NCBI GenBank assembly: GCA_017632825.1
Contig: JAGBQP010000031.1
Location: 1-16,774 of the forward strand
DNA from: Prevotella sp.
GTDB lineage: Bacteria > Bacteroidota > Bacteroidia > Bacteroidales > Bacteroidaceae
DNA length: 16,774 bases
Reading direction: 5' to 3'
Of the stretch, positions 15,968 to 16,774 are shown one piece after another (position 1 is the first letter of the stretch; every line of letters starts with the position of its first letter). The notes beneath the pieces are model-generated. The model did no database searches, had not been told where the DNA came from, and was given only the letters and a program-made list of their open reading frames with translations. Both the position numbers and the translations under genes were made by a program.

Positions 15968-16038
15968 AATGACTCCATTTGCAACGTTTCTCGCCATTCT
16001 AACGTCTAACCAATATAAACTCTTAAAAAGAAACGATT

Positions 16039-16356
16039 ATGATATTATCTACAACCCCACAGATTGAAGGTCATCCCATCCTCGAGTACAAGGGTGTGGT
16101 AACAGGCGAAACCATTATTGGTGCAAACATGTTTAAAGATTTCTTAGCTGGCATCCGAGATATCGTAGGTGGACGCTCAGGCAGTTATGAGAAAGTACTG
16201 ATGGAGGCCAAAGACACTTCCATGCAGGAGATGATGAAGCGTGCACAGGCCCTTGGAGCCAATGCCGTTGTAGGCATCGACATCGACTATGAGACCATCG
16301 GACCCAATAACTCAATGCTCATGGTTGCCACCAGCGGCACTGCCGTAGTGATTTGA
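16039..16356 (+). CDS. YbjQ/UPF0145 family protein
   Basis: A 105-aa protein matching the YbjQ family (UPF0145, PF01906), once called a putative heavy-metal-binding domain and known to form pentamers; its function is not established. Family features are [20 protein letters not shown] near the start, the central [14 protein letters not shown] (41-54), and [15 protein letters not shown] (71-85). The length is normal for the family. It lies 71 bp after the flavin reductase gene on the same strand, with TTTGCAACGTT (15978-15988) between, so it may be read together with it or from a weak promoter there. A terminator follows. Confidence 0.92.
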   Translation: MILSTTPQIEGHPILEYKGVVTGETIIGANMFKDFLAGIRDIVGGRSGSYEKVLMEAKDTSMQEMMKRAQALGANAVVGIDIDYETIGPNNSMLMVATSGTAVVI

Positions 16357-16411
16357 AGCTCATCGAAGAATAAGACTGTTATTTCGGAACACACGTCAAA
16401 TACACACGCAG

Positions 16412-16448
16412 AAAGAGGCAAAATCGTGATTTTTTGCCTCTTTTTTTT
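16412..16448 (+). terminator. Terminator of the ybjQ-like gene
   Basis: AAAGAGGCAAAATC (16412-16425) folds with GAT and TTTTGCCTCTTT (16428-16443), leaving a small bulge, and runs into a long T tract (16441-16448). Confidence 0.82.
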
Positions 16449-16525
16449 CATTTTTCCTATCATACCTACACTAAATTGCTCAAACATCGCTGTAAATATC
16501 TCGTTTATAGCGACATAGACTGTCA

Positions 16526-16633
16526 TGTGTACAAAAACAATCCACCACTAATCCTACACTAAACCTACACTAAACCTACACTAACATCCACTAAAACTAC
16601 ACTAAGATCCACTAAAACTACACTAAGATCACT
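16526..16633 (+). repeat. Tandem array of 11-bp CCTACACTAA units and 21-bp units (right copy)
   Basis: After TGTGTACAAAAACAATC (16526-16542) come 11-bp units: CCACCACTAAT (16542-16552), CCTACACTAAA twice (16553-16574) and CCTACACTAAC (16575-16585). The phase then shifts to two identical 21-bp units that begin ATCCACTAAAA and end CTACACTAAG (16586-16606, 16607-16627). One isolated CCTACACTAA lies at 16465-16474. The leader and first units match 863-912. There is no coding frame. Confidence 0.85.
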
Positions 16634-16695
16634 GGGGACAGGTTGTTTGAAGTGAACCATTCCGTGGTTTCATTCAAAAACCTGTCCCCATGATC
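16627..16695. repeat. GGGGACAGG palindromic (REP-like) hairpin
   Basis: GATCA/TGGGGACAGGTT on the left arm pairs with AACCTGTCCCCA/TGATC on the right arm. The stem continues inward with TTTGAA/TTCAAA and TGAA-CCA/TGG-TTCA pairings through single-base bulges to a small loop near 16660. CCCCATGATCGA is then directly repeated (16686-16697 and 16704-16715). The form recalls REP-type palindromes mobilised by Y1 transposases (RAYT). No transposase is present in the window. Confidence 0.7.
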
Positions 16696-16726
16696 GATGT
16701 CCTCCCCATGATCGACACCACACGTT

Positions 16727-16774
16727 GCGAGAAAAAGTGCATGACTTTCAAACGAAACCCATGGACTTTCAAAC
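16727..16774 (+). repeat. GCGAGAAAAAGTGC / GACTTTCAAACGAAA repeat block (right copy, cut by window edge)
   Basis: This matches 1010-1055. Within it GACTTTCAAAC occurs twice (16743-16753 and 16764-16774), about 21 bp apart, so the block itself is probably a short tandem array that continues past the window. Together with 16526-16695 it fills the gene-free end of the window. Confidence 0.7.

Noticed and set aside
16526..16633. The tandem array as a possible CRISPR
   Set aside because: Units of 11 and 21 bp abut without unique spacers, and no cas genes are present.

Overview
The window looks like chromosomal DNA of a Bacteroidales bacterium, most likely Prevotella or a close relative. Reasons: promoters of the Bacteroidetes type (-33 TTTG, about 20 bp spacer, -7 TAnnTTTG) precede several genes; start codons lack Shine-Dalgarno sequences; the primary sigma factor is the short 287-aa type without region 1.1; and SecA and HtpG are the enlarged Bacteroidetes forms. 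No rRNA, tRNA, CRISPR or transposase gene was seen.

Layout. 1-589 (-): 5' part of a TupA-like ATP-grasp gene, cut by the window edge. 590-1385: gene-free, repeat-rich DNA, then the htrA promoter. 1386-2885 (+): htrA/degQ periplasmic protease, strong terminator. 3035-6021 (+): a tight operon that starts with the primary sigma factor and continues with a secreted protein of unknown function, an HPr-kinase-like P-loop protein, an S26-type peptidase with a Ser/His pair, and a PqqD-like protein. 12900-6018 (-): a second operon reading leftward, DUF4105/Lnb_N thiol-protease-like membrane protein, a degenerate alkaline-phosphatase-superfamily protein, secA, and an orphan ABC ATPase. Its terminator appears to lie inside the pqqD-like coding sequence. 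13159-15213 (+): htpG behind a near-perfect sigma-54 promoter. 15446-16356 (+): a flavin reductase-like protein and a YbjQ-family protein. 16357-16774: a second repeat-rich stretch.

Functionally, much of the window concerns protein export and quality control (HtrA, SecA, HtpG) plus transcription (RpoD). Three things stand out: (1) a minimal peptide-modification-like set (HPr-kinase fold, S26B-like peptidase, PqqD) translationally coupled behind the housekeeping sigma factor, with no radical SAM enzyme or evident precursor; (2) a PafA-like protein in the secA operon that seems to have lost nearly all catalytic and metal-binding residues; (3) a sigma-54 promoter on htpG with candidate activator dyads. 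The two ends of the window also carry copies of the same composite non-coding repeat: an 11-bp tandem array, about 100 bp with a hairpin, then a GCGAGAAAAAGTGC block, in the same order and at the same spacing.
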